Source of the DNA: Caryophanales bacterium UBA6414
GTDB taxonomy: Bacteria; Bacillota_I; Bacilli_A; RF39; UBA660
Assembly: GCA_002438545.1 (NCBI GenBank)
Contig: DJPK01000043.1
Coordinates: 1 to 9,629 of the forward strand
Direction of reading: 5' to 3'
DNA: 9,629 nt
The first letter of the stretch is position 1. Every line of letters begins with the position of its first letter. The notes under the pieces are model-generated. The model did not search any database. It was not told the origin of the DNA and saw nothing but the letters and a program-made list of their open reading frames with translations. The position numbers and the translations under genes were made by a program. Below are positions 7,428-9,629 of the stretch, piece after piece.

Positions 7428-8138
7428 CTATTTACAATACTTCTTAATATCATCTTTAGCATAATTAATATTACCAATAACTTTATAATATTCATCTTTA
7501 GTATCCCTATCACATCTAACAACATCATAAAATGGTGTATCATAATAAATAGCAGTATCACTAGATATCTTATATACTGAAAATCTAGGAACTTGACCAA
7601 TATTAACAACACTAATATAATCAATAACTAATAACATAATACTAAATATTACAATATATAAAATATTAAATACTATTCTTTTAATATAATTATATTTCTT
7701 TGTAAATCTACTAACACCCACTAAAGATATTAAACCACCAAATATTGAATAAATACTTCCCCAACTACTTTCACTAGGAAATATTGTCATCGCTGTTATT
7801 GTTATTAATACTCCGAATATTATAAAAGTAATACTAATTAAATTATTCTTTTCAATAACTTTCTTATTACTATAATCAATAGTGCTAATAATATTTTCTT
7901 CTAATTTTTCTTGATACTTATCATCTGATACTTTCTCTCCACTCATCAAGTCATTAATAGAAATACCTAATATTTCACATAAAGGTTTGAATAATGATAA
8001 GTCCGGCATATTTCTTCCATTCTCCCAATTACTTATCGATCTATCTGAAACTCCTAACTTTTCTGCTAACTCTAGTTGAGTTAACTTTTTCTCCTTACGA
8101 CACTTTAAAATAAATTCTCCAATCTTTTTTTGATCCAT
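7428..8138 (-). CDS. Membrane-anchored XRE-family helix-turn-helix regulator
   Basis: A 236-residue protein. Residues 6-60 are a complete XRE/Cro-C1 helix-turn-helix (KKLTQLELAEKLGVSDRSIS, then NWENGRNMPD). A charged stretch follows (about 66-98), then three hydrophobic segments near 100-120, 127-144 and 154-174. The last ~60 residues would lie outside the cell if the DNA-binding domain is inside; they contain Cys209 and Cys235. The arrangement suggests a one-component membrane sensor that binds DNA while anchored. GGAAGGA stands four to five bases upstream of the ATG, and TATAAT lies at 8160-8165. Its 3' neighbour is the ABC pair, so the natural reading is control of the exporter and of itself in response to a membrane or extracellular signal. 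The DNA-binding fold is secure, the topology likely, the target inferred from position. Confidence 0.88.
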   Translation of the reverse strand: MDQKKIGEFILKCRKEKKLTQLELAEKLGVSDRSISNWENGRNMPDLSLFKPLCEILGISINDLMSGEKVSDDKYQEKLEENIISTIDYSNKKVIEKNNLISITFIIFGVLITITAMTIFPSESSWGSIYSIFGGLISLVGVSRFTKKYNYIKRIVFNILYIVIFSIMLLVIDYISVVNIGQVPRFSVYKISSDTAIYYDTPFYDVVRCDRDTKDEYYKVIGNINYAKDDIKKYCK

Positions 8139-8159
8139 AAAATCCTTCCTTTCTCACTC

Positions 8160-8165
8160 ATTATA
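8160..8165 (-). promoter_or_regulatory. -10 element of the XRE regulator promoter
   Basis: TATAAT on the minus strand, about 22 bases before the ATG at 8138. No strong -35 is seen; TGTTAT with a 17-base spacer is the best candidate. The spacer holds an imperfect palindrome (8166-8180), so self-repression is possible. Confidence 0.5.
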
Positions 8166-8180
8166 TTACCTAACAGTTAA
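8166..8180. promoter_or_regulatory. Candidate operator: 15-bp imperfect palindrome in the XRE promoter
   Basis: TTACCTAACAGTTAA directly abuts the -10. Its outer parts pair as TTAnCT...AGnTAA (5 of 7 base pairs match). A dimeric helix-turn-helix protein bound here would block the spacer between -35 and -10. The TACCTAAC part recurs upstream of the ABC promoter. It is not verified against other promoters of the genome. Confidence 0.3.
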
Positions 8181-8198
8181 ATATAACAGGAAACATCT

Positions 8199-8822
8199 CT
8201 AGAATTTTATTTTAACGCCAAACATTTGGACAATACACTCTGCTTGAAATCTATCTATTATAATTCCTTTTATTGACTCCTTATCTATTCTAATCTCACT
8301 AATATCACAACTAGAAAAATCTACATTCTCAAGATGAGTATTAAAAAACTCTGTCTTATTAAACTTAACCTTATCAAGTTCAATATTCTTTATCTTTGTC
8401 TCATTAAATGATGCTTCATTAAAATTACTATTCTTAATTATTAAATTATTTATTTTAGAATCTGCAAAATTGACATATCTACAATCACAATTATCAAATT
8501 GGACATCTTTTAAACTACTTTCTATAAAATTAGTCCCCACCATCTTGCAGTTTTCAAAAATTACTCTACTAACTAACTGTTTACTAAAGTCTTGATTAGA
8601 TAAATCACAATTTCTAAATATGACATCTACTAAGTCAACATTTTCAATTTCTGCTAAATTAAAACTAATATTTTCAAAAATACAACTATCGATAGTTATA
8701 GATTGTAATTTACTATTTATTTCGTCCCCACTAAAAATGCTATTGCAAAACTCTAGTTCTTCAAGACAATCACTAATCTTCTTAGGTATAAGATTTTTAA
8801 CCTTAGGTTTATTAATTTTCAT
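8199..8822 (-). CDS. Pentapeptide-repeat protein
   Basis: A 207-residue cytoplasmic protein with no signal peptide. From about residue 45 to 180 it consists of five-residue units with Phe, Leu, Ile or Val at the centre (for example CIFENISFNLAEIENVDL, then VIFRNCDLSNQDF and VNFADSKI), which fold as a right-handed four-sided beta-helix. The C-terminal IKGIIIDRFQAECIVQMFGVKIKF segment (184-207) matches the conserved tail seen in many Firmicute pentapeptide proteins (recalled). Some family members (Qnr, MfpA, McbG) protect DNA gyrase by mimicking DNA, but many have no known role and nothing here selects one. GGAGG (8829-8833) stands six bases before the ATG, and a promoter lies at 8844-8872. It is followed after about 34 bases by the promoter of the membrane-bound regulator, so a shared role with the exporter module is possible but not shown. 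Confidence 0.9.
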   Translation of the reverse strand: MKINKPKVKNLIPKKISDCLEELEFCNSIFSGDEINSKLQSITIDSCIFENISFNLAEIENVDLVDVIFRNCDLSNQDFSKQLVSRVIFENCKMVGTNFIESSLKDVQFDNCDCRYVNFADSKINNLIIKNSNFNEASFNETKIKNIELDKVKFNKTEFFNTHLENVDFSSCDISEIRIDKESIKGIIIDRFQAECIVQMFGVKIKF

Positions 8823-8843
8823 ATTGAACCTCCAACTATAAAA

Positions 8844-8872
8844 AGTATATCATAAAAAAGGAAACTAGTTAA
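8844..8872 (-). promoter_or_regulatory. Promoter of the pentapeptide-repeat gene
   Basis: On the minus strand, TTAACT (8872-8867), a 17-base spacer and TATACT (8849-8844), with TGA directly before the -10 (extended -10). The transcript would start near 8837, only about 15 bases before the start codon, with GGAGG in between. Confidence 0.55.
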
Positions 8873-8880
8873 ATAACTAA
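8853..8880 (-). terminator. Possible weak terminator after the ThyX-like gene
   Basis: On the minus strand, TTAGTT-ATTT-AACTAG can form a six-pair stem (one T-G pair), followed by TTTCCTTTTTT. The stem is AT-rich, so it would be weak. It overlaps the -35 of the next promoter. It stands about 25 bases after the stop codon at 8904. Confidence 0.3.
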
Positions 8881-8903
8881 TCTCCAAGTCTTTATAAATA
8901 ATC

Positions 8904-9629
8904 TTATATTCTTCTAACTAACTTCTTACCTTCAATAAACTTGCAATCAGAAGTACAATCAAAATCAGAAAAAGTACATCTAGCACCATGAGAATATTTT
9001 TGAATATCTTGAGCAAGTGGACTACCTGACTCTTCTAAAGTCTTTTTATATCTTAGTAAAGTCTCTCTAGTTTGCTCTGCTATCTCAAGTTGTGCTCCTG
9101 AACATAATCTTTCTTTACATTTCAAAATAAAATCTTCATACTTGCCAACTTCACTAATCTTAACAAGTTCTCCTTGAGGATTAACGCCTCTAACAATTTG
9201 CATATCGCCAAGCCATTCATCAACTAACATTTGATCATCAGCAATAATTGGCGGTATATAGTATTCTTTCTTATCTAAAAACTCCATTTGATAATCAAGT
9301 GTTCTATGTCTCTGTGCTTGAGCATATTCAGCCAAAGAACCTTTATATAATGTCGAATAAACATCTCCAAAATGTTCTTCTTTAGCATCTAAGTTCTTAC
9401 CAAATATAGATAATTGTCTATGTTTCTCATTCCTTAGTAGTCCATCTTCAAGAACATTTACTCTATCAAGTTCCTCTATAAATTCTTTCATAGAAAACGC
9501 TAACTTTCTTTCAAACTCATTATTCATATCAGCACTCTTCATATATTCCTGCATCCAAGAAGCAATATAATTAATTTGTCTAAAAGATGTTGAATAAATC
9601 ATTTGTGTTGGCATAAATACTGTTACTAA
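8904..9629 (-). CDS. ThyX-like (FAD-dependent thymidylate synthase family) protein, 5' end outside the window
   Basis: The frame stays open to the window edge (LVTVF precedes the first ATG at 9614), and no ribosome binding site precedes that ATG, so this is probably the C-terminal part of a longer protein. Numbered from that Met: STSFRQINYI (8-17) and the helical stretch after it resemble the early helices of ThyX; QRHRT (101-105) matches the ThyX RHR signature; YYIPP (118-122) follows as in ThyX; and GAQLEIAEQTRETLL (173-187) resembles the later AR...LP substrate-binding helix. ThyX makes dTMP from dUMP with methylene-tetrahydrofolate and FAD. Departures: the usual Ser seven residues after RHR is not obvious, and the C-terminus has a cysteine cluster (213, 220, 224) that could bind metal. 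The fragment would be one of two ThyX-like units if the part before the edge continues the fold. The family call is moderate; activity is uncertain. Confidence 0.55.
   Translation of the reverse strand, partial: LVTVFMPTQMIYSTSFRQINYIASWMQEYMKSADMNNEFERKLAFSMKEFIEELDRVNVLEDGLLRNEKHRQLSIFGKNLDAKEEHFGDVYSTLYKGSLAEYAQAQRHRTLDYQMEFLDKKEYYIPPIIADDQMLVDEWLGDMQIVRGVNPQGELVKISEVGKYEDFILKCKERLCSGAQLEIAEQTRETLLRYKKTLEESGSPLAQDIQKYSHGARCTFSDFDCTSDCKFIEGKKLVRRI

Noticed and set aside
7370..7624. Minus-strand frame of 84 codons overlapping the end of the XRE gene
   Set aside because: It is an out-of-frame shadow of the regulator, rich in Ile, Leu and Met, with no ribosome binding site.
1..9629. CRISPR array, tRNA, rRNA, insertion sequence or transposase
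   Set aside because: No regularly spaced repeats, no cloverleaf-like or rRNA-like stretches and no transposase or integrase motifs were seen on either strand. The AT-rich short repeats are codon-level composition.

Overview
The window is AT-rich (by eye about 25-30 % GC) and every gene lies on the minus strand. Genes start with strong GGAGG-type ribosome binding sites, stop with TAA or TAG, and are read with the standard code: Trp is TGG and no in-frame TGA occurs. Protein types and composition suggest an uncultured low-GC Firmicute of the Bacilli/Mollicutes-related gut lineages (RF39- or Erysipelotrichia-like). This is inference; there is no marker gene for a firm placement.

In transcription order (high to low coordinate) the layout is: (1) 9629-8904, the C-terminal part of a protein resembling FAD-dependent thymidylate synthase (ThyX), cut by the window edge; (2) 8822-8199, a pentapeptide-repeat protein with its own promoter; (3) 8138-7428, an XRE-family regulator fused to three membrane segments, with its own promoter; (4) 7337-5130 and 5130-2689, two fused ATPase-permease ABC half-transporters of the MacB/FtsX type. 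They overlap by one base (TAATG), start from a promoter with an extended -10, and end at a strong hairpin terminator; (5) 2614-1611, an HD-domain phosphohydrolase gene split by a single-base frameshift inside the active-site region; (6) 1486-8, a secreted or membrane-anchored surface protein behind a good sigma-A type promoter.

Genes 3 and 4 look like one module: a membrane-bound one-component sensor next to a heterodimeric exporter of the kind used against antimicrobial peptides or other membrane-active compounds. The pentapeptide-repeat gene beside it could belong to the same resistance theme, but that is a guess.

The most notable feature is the 3' end of the surface-protein gene. The last ~180 bases of the window's left edge (about 51 % GC by hand count) differ sharply from the rest of the gene (30 % in the next 60 bases). 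The coding strand there is poor in adenine, most codons are NNC or NNT, and a fixed GVRPSVSL frame follows. This is the fingerprint of the variable region of a diversity-generating retroelement (DGR). The template repeat and reverse transcriptase are not in the window and would have to lie beyond position 1 or elsewhere in the genome.
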